Part shown: piece after piece, positions 1 to 9,326 of the stretch
Layout of the letters: every line of letters begins with the position of its first letter
How positions within the stretch are numbered: the first letter of the stretch is position 1
Source of the DNA: Nocardioides terrigena
GTDB taxonomy: Bacteria > Actinomycetota > Actinomycetes > Propionibacteriales > Nocardioidaceae
Length of the DNA: 64,000 bases
Direction of reading: 5' to 3'
NCBI RefSeq assembly: GCF_003047265.1
Contig: NZ_PZYY01000001.1
Span: 744,001 to 808,000 of the forward strand
Translations under genes and position numbers: made by a program
Notes under the pieces: model-generated
Database searches by the model: none
The model's input: the letters and a program-made list of their open reading frames with translations, nothing else
Told to the model about the DNA's origin: nothing

Positions 1-513
1 GCGGCGCGTGCCGTGGTCGCCGAGCTCCGCGCGCAGCACTGGGACGCCCGGCACCACTGCTCGGCGTTCGTCATCGGCCCGCGCTCGGAGCTGCAGCGCT
101 CGAGCGACGACGGGGAGCCCGCCGGCACGGCCGGGGCCCCGATGCTGGAGGTGCTCCGCGGCGCCGGCGTCTCGGACGTCGCGGCGGTGGTCACCCGGTG
201 GTTCGGCGGCACCCTGCTCGGCGCCGGCGGCCTCGTGCGGGCGTACGGCGACGCGGTCCGGGGCGCGCTCGTGGAGGCGGGTACCCGGCGCCGGGTCCTG
301 CTCACCGAGCTCGCCCTGGTGGTCGGCCACACCGACGCGGGGCGGATCGAGAGCGAGCTGAGGACACGGGGCGTGGAGGTGCTGGACGTGGAGTACGCCG
401 CCACGGTGCGGCTGCTGCTCGGGTCGACCGACCCGACGGTGGTGGAGGCACACGTGGCGGCGCTGACCTCCGGCACGGGCACGGTCGAACGCGTCGGGGA
501 GCGCTGGGTCTGA
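1..513 (+). CDS. YigZ/IMPACT family protein (5' truncated)
   Basis: The reading frame is open from the first base, so the start lies upstream of the window and only about 170 C-terminal residues are visible. It carries the family signature [10 protein letters not shown] followed by [18 protein letters not shown] and the [17 protein letters not shown] segment, all hallmarks of the UPF0029 (IMPACT) N-terminal fold. The C-terminal half fits the DUF1949 ferredoxin-like domain. IMPACT/YigZ proteins are cytosolic and tied to translation or stress regulation in eukaryotes; the bacterial role is unclear. The family call is secure, the function is not. Confidence 0.9.
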   Translation, partial: AARAVVAELRAQHWDARHHCSAFVIGPRSELQRSSDDGEPAGTAGAPMLEVLRGAGVSDVAAVVTRWFGGTLLGAGGLVRAYGDAVRGALVEAGTRRRVLLTELALVVGHTDAGRIESELRTRGVEVLDVEYAATVRLLLGSTDPTVVEAHVAALTSGTGTVERVGERWV

Positions 514-550
514 GATCCCCTGCCGCGGTCGGGAATGTTTCGCGGTCTCG

Positions 551-595
551 TATGTTGTTACGATGTAATCATGTAATGACAGCAAGGAGATCAGG
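551..595 (+). promoter_or_regulatory. Promoter and candidate repeat operator before the RHH-like gene
   Basis: A -10-like TATGTT (551-556) is followed by two tandem copies of ATGTAAT (563-569 and 571-577, period 8 bp), an AT-rich island in very GC-rich DNA. AAGGAG at 584-589 is a strong ribosome binding site 6 nt before the ATG at 596. Repeats placed just after the -10 suit a repressor, possibly the product of the gene itself; that link is inferred. Confidence 0.5.
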
Positions 596-1189
596 ATGAA
601 CGCCACCGATGACAACACCGGACGAGGCCGCGGACGCCGCGGCGAGGGCCGCGGACGCGGCGAAGGCCGCGGGCGCCGCGGGGGCTGGCAGGTCGCGGAC
701 CTGCCGGATGCCGACGACGCCCAGGACTGGTTCGCCGGGCGGCTGCCCGACGGCTGGTTCGACGGCGTGGAGGTCAGCGTGGACCGCGAGGAGATCGTGG
801 TCATCGGCACGCTGGCCGCCGAGGGGGACCTCTCGCCCGCCGAGGCCGAGGGACGGATCGGTCGCTTCCGGTCCGAGACCCGCGAGCAGCGGATCGAGAT
901 CGCGCTCGAGGCCGAGTCCCGCTACCAGCGCAAGGTCTCGTGGGGCGCCAGCCTCGGCGGCACCACGGCGCTCTTCACCCACGTGGCCGCCCCGGTCATG
1001 ACGCGGCTGCGCCAGCCGGAGCGGCAGGTGCTCGACACCCTCGTCGACGCCGGTGTCGCCCGGTCGCGCTCCGACGCGCTGGCGTGGTCGGTCCGCCTGG
1101 TCGGCGAGCACGCCGACGAGTGGCTCGGCCAGCTGCGCGACGCGATGTCCGAGGTCGACAAGCTGCGGGGTCAGGGACCCACCCTGTGA
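596..1189 (+). CDS. Conserved actinobacterial protein with RG-rich N-terminus and RHH-like C-terminus
   Basis: 197 residues. Positions 9-30 are a nearly pure Arg/Gly/Glu tract (GRGRGRR..GRGRRGG), suggesting a disordered nucleic-acid-binding tail. A conserved middle domain starts at WQVADLP. The C-terminal segment LDTLVDAGVARSRSDALAW resembles the helix pattern of ribbon-helix-helix DNA-binding proteins. I recognise the protein as a widespread actinobacterial hypothetical but know no assigned function. A DNA- or RNA-binding, perhaps autoregulatory, role is inferred from the composition and the repeat-containing promoter. The ATG at 596 is chosen for its AAGGAG; an overlapping +1 frame is a composition shadow. 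Confidence 0.75.
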   Translation: MNATDDNTGRGRGRRGEGRGRGEGRGRRGGWQVADLPDADDAQDWFAGRLPDGWFDGVEVSVDREEIVVIGTLAAEGDLSPAEAEGRIGRFRSETREQRIEIALEAESRYQRKVSWGASLGGTTALFTHVAAPVMTRLRQPERQVLDTLVDAGVARSRSDALAWSVRLVGEHADEWLGQLRDAMSEVDKLRGQGPTL

Positions 1190-1227
1190 CCAGTGACGTG
1201 CCGGCCCCGGGTGTCTAGGGTCGGCAC

Positions 1228-1950
1228 GTGTTCTGGTTGAGCGCCTTCATCGACGTGCCCGCGGACCGCTTCGAGGAGACGGTGTCCTTCTGGTCCGCCG
1301 TCACCGGGTGGTCGACGTCCCCGCGCCGCGGCGCGGACGACGAGTTCCTCACCCTCGACCCGGGCGACGACGCCGACGACCACCTGCGCATGCAGCGGCT
1401 CGCGACCGGGGAGGCCCGGATCCACCTCGACGTGCACGTGGACGACCCGCGCGCCGAGGCCGACCGTGCGGTGGTGCTGGGCGCCACCGAGGTCGTGGAC
1501 CAGGGGTACGTCGTCCTCGAGTCGCCCGGCGGGCTGACCTTCTGCCTCGTCACCCACCCGGCCTCCCGGCCGGCGCCGCCCGCCCGCTGGCCGGACCTGT
1601 CCAGGAGCCTGGTCGACCAGGTCTGCCTCGACGTGCCCGCATCGTCGTACGACGCGGAGACCGGCTTCTGGCAGGAGCTGCTGGGCTGGCAGCGGACGGG
1701 CTCGTCGTTCCGTGAGTTCGAGCGCCTCGCCCGGCCCGACGGACAGGCCCTGCGGATCCTGCTCCAGCGTCTCGACGACGAGGCCGGCGCTGCGCGGGCC
1801 CACCTCGACGTGGCGTGCAGCTCGCGCGACCGCGAGGTCGTCCGGCACGCCTCGCTCGGCGCGCGGCTGGTCGCCGAGCACGAGGCGTGGACCGTGATGG
1901 CCGACCCGGCGGGGCTCTCCTACTGCCTCACCGACCGGTCGCCGCAGTGA
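1228..1950 (+). CDS. VOC family protein with two glyoxalase-like domains
   Basis: 240 residues forming two tandem vicinal-oxygen-chelate halves (about 1-115 and 125-240). Each has the beta-alpha-beta-beta-beta layout and ends in a GLxxCL motif (GGLTFCLV, AGLSYCLT). VOC proteins act as glyoxalases, dioxygenases or antibiotic-binding proteins; these Cys-containing glyoxalase-like versions are usually uncharacterised. The GTG start lies 6 nt after TAGGGT (1216-1221), fitting a leaderless transcript. The substrate is unknown. Confidence 0.85.
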   Translation: MFWLSAFIDVPADRFEETVSFWSAVTGWSTSPRRGADDEFLTLDPGDDADDHLRMQRLATGEARIHLDVHVDDPRAEADRAVVLGATEVVDQGYVVLESPGGLTFCLVTHPASRPAPPARWPDLSRSLVDQVCLDVPASSYDAETGFWQELLGWQRTGSSFREFERLARPDGQALRILLQRLDDEAGAARAHLDVACSSRDREVVRHASLGARLVAEHEAWTVMADPAGLSYCLTDRSPQ

Positions 1951-2004
1951 CGGGAGCCGCCGCGGGCTGACGCTGCACCTCGGCGTCGCCGATCGGGCGC
2001 GGTC

Positions 2005-2107
2005 ACCTGCGCACGTGCGCAGGTATGTCGGGTGGCCTGGGCGGGTTCCCTGCGCGGGTGCGCAGGGAAGGCCTGTCGAGGCCGCCCCAGAGCTGCGCAC
2101 CTGCGCA
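2005..2107. repeat. Cluster of TGCGCA palindromes between convergent genes
   Basis: Three related dyads lie between two convergent genes. A perfect 20-bp palindrome ACCTGCGCACGTGCGCAGGT occupies 2005-2024. A hairpin with 9-bp arms (TCCCTGCGC/GCGCAGGGA, 4-nt loop) occupies 2047-2068. A TGCGCA-CC-TGCGCA pair occupies 2094-2107. They may terminate transcription from both sides or bind a protein. Confidence 0.6.
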
Positions 2108-2118
2108 ACACCGCCTTG

Positions 2119-2481
2119 TCAGCCGACGGCGGCGACGTACACCCAGCGCCCGCCGCGCAGCTCGAAGACGCTGCGCTCGTGCAGCACCCCCGGGCCGTCC
2201 GGCGTGAGGTGGTGCGCGCGGAACTCCACCTCGTCACCGGTCGCGTCGAGCACCTCGAGCCGGGTCCACGTGAGCCCGGGCGCCGGCGTCACGTCGTCCG
2301 GGCGGGTGCGCGGGTGCCAGGTGCGGAAGACGTGGTCGAGCTCGCCGAGCGCGTACGCCGAGTAGCGCGACCGCATCAGCTGCTCGGGGGTCGAGGCGAG
2401 GGCGGTGCCGCGGTGCAGCGGGCCGCAGCACGCGTCGTACGCCGCGCCCGAGCCGCACGGGCAGGGACGGGTGAGGTTCAC
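2119..2481 (-). CDS. SEC-C motif, YchJ-like (UPF0225) protein
   Basis: 120 residues. The N-terminus CPCGSGAAYDACCGPLH is a SEC-C-type zinc motif (CxC-x8-CC). It is followed by the family block TPEQLMRSRYSAYALGELDH and a C-terminal NTF2-like half ending FELRGGRWVYV. This is the standard build and length of YchJ/UPF0225 proteins, whose role is not established. The GTG at 2481 is used because the zinc motif starts six residues in and TAGGGT sits 7 nt upstream; a much longer open frame upstream covers the divergent DinB gene and is a shadow. Confidence 0.88.
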   Translation of the reverse strand: MNLTRPCPCGSGAAYDACCGPLHRGTALASTPEQLMRSRYSAYALGELDHVFRTWHPRTRPDDVTPAPGLTWTRLEVLDATGDEVEFRAHHLTPDGPGVLHERSVFELRGGRWVYVAAVG

Positions 2482-2497
2482 CCGGTCGACCCTACGA

Positions 2498-2539
2498 CCG
2501 CGGGACCGATACCGCGGGACCGATACCGACGGACCGAAA
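2498..2539. repeat. Three tandem 14-bp repeats
   Basis: Unit CCGCGGGACCGATA is repeated exactly at 2498-2511 and 2512-2525, then with two changes at 2526-2539. The repeats lie between the divergent YchJ-like and DinB genes, upstream of both promoters. Confidence 0.75.
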
Positions 2540-2580
2540 CCCGGGTGCCGTGGCCGCTCCGCCCCGCTAGCGTGCCCGCC

Positions 2581-3114
2581 ATGTCGAGCTATCCGCGCAA
2601 CCCGCCGTTCGCCGCCGACGAGGTCACCATGCTCCGGAGCTGGATCGACTACTACCGGGACACGATCCGCACCCAGACTGCGGGACTCGACGCCGCGCAG
2701 CTGGCCGCGACGATCCCCGGCCACCCGGCCGTGATGACGCTGGGCGGGATGGTCAAGCACCTCGCCTTCGTGGAGCAGTGGTGGTTCACCATCGCGCTGC
2801 ACGACCGGCCACCGGTGGGCTTCTGGGCCGACGTCGACTGGGAGGCCGACGAGGACTGGGACTGGAGCTCGGCACGGCACGACAGCCCCGAGGAGCTGCG
2901 GGCGATGTACGACGCGGAGGTGGCCAGGTCCGACGCGGCGCTCGACGAGGCGCTGGCCGCCGGTGGTCTCGACCAGCCGGGCAGGCGGGCTCGCAGCGAC
3001 GGCTCCGTGGCGACGCTGCGCTGGATCCTCGTGCACATGGTCGAGGAGTACGCCCGGCACGCCGGGCACGCGGACCTGATCCGCGAGTCCGTGGACGGCG
3101 CGGTCGACCTCTGA
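2581..3114 (+). CDS. DinB family (DUF664) protein
   Basis: 177 residues, a four-helix-bundle DinB/DUF664 protein. The family pattern is visible: LGGMVKHLAFVEQWW near residue 60, then ILVHMVEEYARHAGHADLIRE close to the C-terminus. These supply the metal-binding histidines seen in DinB-like mycothiol- or bacillithiol-dependent enzymes. The substrate is unknown; a thiol-transferase role is possible in a mycothiol producer. ATG at 2581 lies 7 nt after TAGCGT (2568-2573), supporting this start over longer upstream frames. Confidence 0.88.
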   Translation: MSSYPRNPPFAADEVTMLRSWIDYYRDTIRTQTAGLDAAQLAATIPGHPAVMTLGGMVKHLAFVEQWWFTIALHDRPPVGFWADVDWEADEDWDWSSARHDSPEELRAMYDAEVARSDAALDEALAAGGLDQPGRRARSDGSVATLRWILVHMVEEYARHAGHADLIRESVDGAVDL

Positions 3115-3144
3115 GGCACCCGTCAGGGCCGTGTCAGGGCCGTG

Positions 3145-3531
3145 TCAGGTCAGGTCCTCGTGCAGGCACAGGACGTTGCCGTCCGGGTCCTTGAACCACG
3201 CGGCCTTCTCGTCGCCGAACTCGCAGACGTGGTCCACGGTCTTCAGGTCGGGCAGGTCGTAGTCCTCGAAGACGACCCCGCGACCCTCCAGGGTGCGGAT
3301 CTCCGCGGTGACGTCGTCGACCTCGAAGCTCATCGCCGTGCTCTCGGACGGCTTGCTCTCGGGACGGGGCAGGAGCACGAGCTGAGCGTCGCTCCCCACG
3401 GCGAACATCGCACTGCCCTCGTCGTTGGTTCCGGTGAACTCGAGCCCGAGCGACTGCTGGTAGAACCGGGTGGCGCGGTCCACGTCGGTGACCGGGAGCA
3501 TCAACGCGACCCCGCTGTGGGCGAGTGACAT
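3145..3531 (-). CDS. VOC family (glyoxalase/bleomycin-resistance-like) protein
   Basis: 128 residues, one VOC module: ALMLPVTDVDRATRFYQQSL at the N-terminus and AAWFKDPDGNVLCLHEDL at the C-terminus. Length and layout suit a homodimeric single-domain VOC protein, commonly annotated as lactoylglutathione lyase-like without proof. The gene is divergent from the DosR-like regulator, with about 160 bp between them. Start ATG at 3531 is preceded on its strand by a GGAGG-like site. Confidence 0.87.
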   Translation of the reverse strand: MSLAHSGVALMLPVTDVDRATRFYQQSLGLEFTGTNDEGSAMFAVGSDAQLVLLPRPESKPSESTAMSFEVDDVTAEIRTLEGRGVVFEDYDLPDLKTVDHVCEFGDEKAAWFKDPDGNVLCLHEDLT

Positions 3532-3693
3532 GCTGCGCCTCCTTCGTTCCCACCATCGTCCGCCCCGCCCCTGCGGGACGCCATGACCCAACAGGGCCAG
3601 TGCGGCCGCACGGGGGCCTGTGCGGGTCGTGGCGCCACGCGGCGTACGTCGAGCGCCGCACGCCGGACGCGCGGATCTGCTGGAATGGGCCCC

Positions 3694-4341
3694 GTGACCC
3701 AGCCGATCCGCGTGTACCTGCTCGACGACCACGACGTCGTACGCGAGGGACTGCGGTTCCTCCTCGAGCGCCAGGACGACATCGAGGTGGTGGGCGACTC
3801 GGCCTCCGCGGTCGAGGCCACGGCCCGGATCCCGGCGCTGCGTCCCGACGTCGCCGTGCTCGACGGCCGCCTCCCGGACGGCTCGGGGATCGAGGTGTGC
3901 CGGGCGGTGCGTGCGGTCGACCCGACGATCCGCGCCCTGATCCTCACGTCGTACGACGACGACGAGGCGCTCTTCGCGGCGATCATGGCCGGCGCCTCCG
4001 GCTACGTCCTCAAGGAGATCCGCAGCAGCGACCTCGTCACGGCGGTGCGCCAGGTCGCGGCCGGCAACTCGCTCATCGACCCGGCGCTGACCGCCCGGGT
4101 GCTGGAGCGGGTGCGCAACGGTCCGGCGACCGCCCCTGAGCTCGCGGAGCTCACCGAGCAGGAGCTCAAGCTGCTCGGCCTGATCGCGGAGGGACTCACC
4201 AACCGCCAGATCGGCGAGCGGATGTTCCTCGCCGAGAAGACGGTCAAGAACTACGTGTCGAGCATCCTCGCCAAGCTCGGCCTCGAGCGGCGTACGCAGG
4301 CGGCGGTCCTGGCCTCCAAGCTGCTGGGTCCCGGGACCTAG
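3694..4341 (+). CDS. DosR/DevR-like response regulator
   Basis: 215 residues, NarL/FixJ class. The receiver has the DD pair at 11-12, phospho-acceptor D57 (VAVLDGRLPDG) and LILTSYDDDEA. The C-terminal LuxR-type HTH contains GLTNRQIGERMFLAEKTVKN followed by LAKLGLERRTQAAV, almost the DosR/DevR recognition region of mycobacteria as I recall it. The adjacent DoxX-like and DosS-like genes support a dormancy/redox role. GTG at 3694 gives the usual family length; an in-frame ATG at 3685 is an alternative. Orthology and hypoxia function are inferred. Confidence 0.88.
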   Translation: MTQPIRVYLLDDHDVVREGLRFLLERQDDIEVVGDSASAVEATARIPALRPDVAVLDGRLPDGSGIEVCRAVRAVDPTIRALILTSYDDDEALFAAIMAGASGYVLKEIRSSDLVTAVRQVAAGNSLIDPALTARVLERVRNGPATAPELAELTEQELKLLGLIAEGLTNRQIGERMFLAEKTVKNYVSSILAKLGLERRTQAAVLASKLLGPGT

Positions 4342-4357
4342 GGGGCCCCCGGCCGGG

Positions 4358-4392
4358 GGGACCTTCGGCGTCGCGGTGGGGACCTCGTCCCC
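4358..4392. promoter_or_regulatory. Candidate DosR-type boxes upstream of the DoxX-like gene
   Basis: GGGACCTTCGGCGT (4358-4371) and the dyad GGGGAC-CTC-GTCCCC (4378-4392) lie 80-110 bp before the ATG at 4470. They resemble the known DosR pattern GGGAC-N4-GTCCC. The second has a 3-nt spacer instead of 4, so the match is imperfect. Confidence 0.45.
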
Positions 4393-4469
4393 TGCCCCCG
4401 ACCCCGGTCCCGGCGCGAGAGTGGAGGTGCAAGGACAACCGGCACCACCTACCTGTGAAGGGGCTCGTC

Positions 4470-5060
4470 ATGGCCGTCATCCATCGTCACCACCACCTCA
4501 CCACCGAGGGCGTCACCACGTCGGAGACCGCGGAGACGGCCACCGGCCTGGACCGTGCGATCGCCGCGCTGCGGATCGCCTTCGGCTTCACGTTCCTCTG
4601 GGCGTTCCTCGACAAGACCTTCGCCCTCGGCTTCGCCACCGGCAAGGACGAGACCGGAGCCGTCGACTACTTCGGCGACGCGGCCTGGATCAACGGCGGC
4701 AGCCCGACCGAGGGGTTCCTCTCCTTCGGCGTGCCGGCGGACAACCCGTTCAAGGAGATGTTCAACTCGATGGCCGGACAGGCCTGGGTCGACTGGCTCT
4801 TCATGCTCGGTCTCCTCGGCATCGGCGTGACCCTCCTCCTCGGGGTGGGCATGCGGATCGGCACGGCAGCCGGTGCCCTGATGTACGCGTTCATGTACCT
4901 CGCGGTGCTGCCGCTGGAGAACAACCCGATCGTCGACGACCACCTCATCGGTGTCATCTCGATGGCCGTGCTCTTCTTCGCCGCAGCGGGTGCCACCTGG
5001 GGCCTCGGTCGCCAGTGGCGCAAGACCAGCCTGGTGCAGAAGTACCCCGTCCTGAAGTGA
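4470..5060 (+). CDS. DoxX-like integral membrane protein
   Basis: 196 residues with four predicted helices: around RIAFGFTFLWAFLDKTFA, WLFMLGLLGIGVTLLLGV, GALMYAFMYLAVLPL and GVISMAVLFFAAAGATWGL. A polar loop of about 50 residues follows helix 1. This is the DoxX/DoxD-like architecture; relatives take part in thiosulfate oxidation or membrane redox complexes. It lies between a DosR-like regulator and a DosS-like kinase, and candidate DosR boxes precede it, so it is probably an output gene of that pair. ATG at 4470 has GAAGGGG 7 nt upstream; GTG at 4455 is less likely. A hairpin terminator follows. Confidence 0.78.
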   Translation: MAVIHRHHHLTTEGVTTSETAETATGLDRAIAALRIAFGFTFLWAFLDKTFALGFATGKDETGAVDYFGDAAWINGGSPTEGFLSFGVPADNPFKEMFNSMAGQAWVDWLFMLGLLGIGVTLLLGVGMRIGTAAGALMYAFMYLAVLPLENNPIVDDHLIGVISMAVLFFAAAGATWGLGRQWRKTSLVQKYPVLK

Positions 5061-5079
5061 CCTGACAGGACCCCCCTAC

Positions 5080-5107
5080 AGACCCGCCCGGGAGACCGGG
5101 CGGGTCT
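5080..5107 (+). terminator. Rho-independent-type terminator after the DoxX-like gene
   Basis: Perfect 12-bp arms AGACCCGCCCGG / CCGGGCGGGTCT close a GAGA tetraloop, followed by TTGT. It lies 20 nt after the DoxX-like stop codon and before the convergent kinase. Confidence 0.85.
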
Positions 5108-5126
5108 TGTCATGTCCGGGCCCCTC

Positions 5127-5162
5127 GGTGGTTGAGGTGCGAGCGCAGCGAGCCTCGAAACC
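5127..5162. repeat. Dispersed palindromic repeat (GAGGTGCGAG...CCTCGAA family)
   Basis: This 36-bp element contains TTGAGGTGCGAGCGCAGCG and ends GCCTCGAAACC, with imperfect dyad symmetry. It shares its ends with two tandem copies at 58158-58242. It abuts the 3' end of the DosS-like gene and resembles a repeat often seen between genes in Nocardioides-type genomes (from memory). Confidence 0.65.
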
Positions 5163-5163
5163 C

Positions 5164-7255
<2,092 letters not shown>

Positions 7256-7348
7256 GGCACATCTCCGAGTCGTCGTCTCCGTGCCCCTGCCGGCGACGTC
7301 CGCGCAGGGCCTAGTCTCCATGGTCGGTCGTCAGGTCCCTCCCCAGCA

Positions 7349-7384
7349 GGGCCGTTGGTCCCGACCGGTGGGACCGTTGCTCCC
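7349..7384. promoter_or_regulatory. Candidate DosR boxes in the divergent PPOX/AAA control region
   Basis: GGGCC-GTTG-GTCCC (7349-7362) matches the GGGAC-N4-GTCCC pattern with one change. Read on the minus strand it is GGGACCAACGGCCC, close to the site at 4358. A second copy, GGGACCGTTGCTCCC (7370-7384), follows. They could control the PPOX-kinase operon to the left and perhaps the AAA operon to the right. Confidence 0.5.
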
Positions 7385-7420
7385 GGATCCGGCCTTGTGC
7401 GCCGGACTAGCGTTGAGGGG

Positions 7421-8821
7421 GTGACCGAGACTTCACTGTCCACCCAGCTGCCGGCCACCGTCGGCGAGCTCCGTGCCTCCGGGCACGAGCTCAAGACCCT
7501 GCGGCACGAGCTCCGCGACAACCTGCTCGCCCGGCTGCGCGACGGGACCGACCCGTGGCCGGGCCTGCACGGCTTCGAGGACACCGTCATCCCGCAGCTC
7601 GAGCGGGCCCTCATCGCCGGCCACGACGTCGTGCTCCTCGGCGAGCGTGGCCAGGGCAAGACCCGCCTGCTGCGGACCCTGGTCGGGCTGCTCGACGAGT
7701 GGTCGCCGGTGATCTCCGGCTCCGAGCTCGGGGAGCACCCCTACGAGCCGATCACGGTCCAGTCGCGGCAGGCCGCGGCGACGTACGGCGACGACCTGCG
7801 GGTCTCGTGGCGTCACCGCGACGAGCGGTACGCCGAGAAGCTGGCGACCCCGGACACGTCCGTCGCCGACCTGATCGGCGACGTCGACCCGATGAAGGTC
7901 GCCGAGGGTCGCTCGCTGGGCGACCCGGAGACGATCCACTTCGGGCTCATCCCGCGCAGCCACCGCGGCATCGTGGCCATCAACGAGCTGCCCGACCTCG
8001 CCGAGCGCATCCAGGTGGCGATGCTCAACGTGATGGAGGAGCGCGACATCCAGATCCGTGGCTACGTCCTGCGGCTGCCGCTCGACGTCCTCGTGGTGGC
8101 CAGCGCCAACCCGGAGGACTACACCAACCGCGGGCGCATCATCACCCCGCTCAAGGACCGCTTCGGTGCCGAGATCCGCACCCACTACCCGACCGAGCTG
8201 GACGCGGAGATCCGGGTGATCCGGCAGGAGGCCGTCCTCCAGGCCCACGTGCCCGACCACATCGTGGAGATCCTGGCCCGCTTCACCCGCAACCTGCGCG
8301 ACTCCGGCAGCGTCGACCAGCGCTCGGGCGTCAGCGCCCGCTTCGCCATCGCCGGTGCCGAGACCATCGCGGCCGCCGCCCTGCACCGAGCGACCGTCCA
8401 GGGCGAGGACCGTCCGGTGGCCCGGGTCGTCGACCTCGAGACGGCCGTCGACGTGCTGGGCGGCAAGGTCGAGTTCGAGTCGGGGGAGGAGGGGCGCGAG
8501 GGCGAGATCCTCACCCACCTGCTGCGCACGGCGATCGCCGAGACGGTCCGCCAGCACCTGCGCGGCATCGACCTGGCGCTGCTCGTCGACGCGATCGAGG
8601 CCGGGTCCATGGTCACCACCGGTGAGCAGGTCAGCGCCCGGGACTTCCTGGCCGGGCTGCCCGTGCTCGGCGAGTCCGACCTCTACGACCAGGTCACCGA
8701 CCGGCTCGGCGCCACCGACGACGGCGAGCGCGCCTCGGCGATCGAGCTCGCCCTCGAGGGGCTCTACCTCGCCCGCAAGGTGGGCAAGGAGACCGGCGGC
8801 CGGGAGACCGTCTATGGCTGA
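7421..8821 (+). CDS. MoxR/ChlI-like AAA+ ATPase
   Basis: 466 residues. Walker A GERGQGKT is at 74-81; NELPDLAERIQVAMLNVMEE is the Walker B/sensor region; VVASANPEDYTNRGRI follows as a magnesium-chelatase-type sensor 1. It pairs with a VWA protein two genes downstream, the usual ATPase plus VWA partner arrangement of MoxR and chelatase systems. Sizes match the mycobacterial pair Rv0958/Rv0959 as I recall. GTG at 7421 sits 7 nt after TAGCGT. Such pairs remodel or insert metals into target proteins; the client is unknown. Confidence 0.87.
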   Translation: MTETSLSTQLPATVGELRASGHELKTLRHELRDNLLARLRDGTDPWPGLHGFEDTVIPQLERALIAGHDVVLLGERGQGKTRLLRTLVGLLDEWSPVISGSELGEHPYEPITVQSRQAAATYGDDLRVSWRHRDERYAEKLATPDTSVADLIGDVDPMKVAEGRSLGDPETIHFGLIPRSHRGIVAINELPDLAERIQVAMLNVMEERDIQIRGYVLRLPLDVLVVASANPEDYTNRGRIITPLKDRFGAEIRTHYPTELDAEIRVIRQEAVLQAHVPDHIVEILARFTRNLRDSGSVDQRSGVSARFAIAGAETIAAAALHRATVQGEDRPVARVVDLETAVDVLGGKVEFESGEEGREGEILTHLLRTAIAETVRQHLRGIDLALLVDAIEAGSMVTTGEQVSARDFLAGLPVLGESDLYDQVTDRLGATDDGERASAIELALEGLYLARKVGKETGGRETVYG

Positions 8822-9326
8822 GACCGTCTCCGTCACCCTCCGTCCCGCGGACCTCGCCGACATCCCCGCGCTGCGGGCCCTCGGCGAGGCGGTCGTGCCA
8901 CCGACCTACGGCCCCATCGACGCGGCGTACGCGCAGCGCATGCTCGACGAGTGGTGGACCCCGGAGGTCTTCGCCGCCTCGCTCGCGCGCAACGCCCACG
9001 TGCTCGCCGAGCTCGACGGGCAGGTGGTGGCGATGGCCAACATCGGCCGGCTCCGTGCCTCCTACCGGGACTTCCCCCACGTCACCGGGGACCGTGAGGT
9101 GATGTGGAAGCTCTACGTCCACCCCGGTCACCAGGGCCTGGGCATCGGTCGGCGGCTGCTGTGCGAGGTCGAGGCCCTCGTCGAGGGGGACGAGCTGTGG
9201 CTGGAGGTCGTCGACGGCAACGAGCAGGCCTTCGGCTTCTACCGGGCGCACGGCTTCGAGGTCGTCGAGCGGGTCGAGGGCGACCCGTGGCCCGACGACG
9301 TGTGGATGCGCAAGGTGCTGCGATGA
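8814..9326 (+). CDS. GNAT family N-acetyltransferase
   Basis: 170 residues with the GNAT core. LRPADLADIPALRAL is at the N-terminus. The acetyl-CoA loop is in KLYVHPGHQGLGIGRRLL, and NEQAFGFYRAHGFEVVER is motif B. The ATG overlaps the AAA gene by 8 bp and the stop overlaps the VWA start (ATGA), so the three are translationally coupled. The acetyl acceptor is unknown; a link to regulation of the ATPase/VWA pair is only suggested by position. Confidence 0.87.
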   Translation: MAETVSVTLRPADLADIPALRALGEAVVPPTYGPIDAAYAQRMLDEWWTPEVFAASLARNAHVLAELDGQVVAMANIGRLRASYRDFPHVTGDREVMWKLYVHPGHQGLGIGRRLLCEVEALVEGDELWLEVVDGNEQAFGFYRAHGFEVVERVEGDPWPDDVWMRKVLR

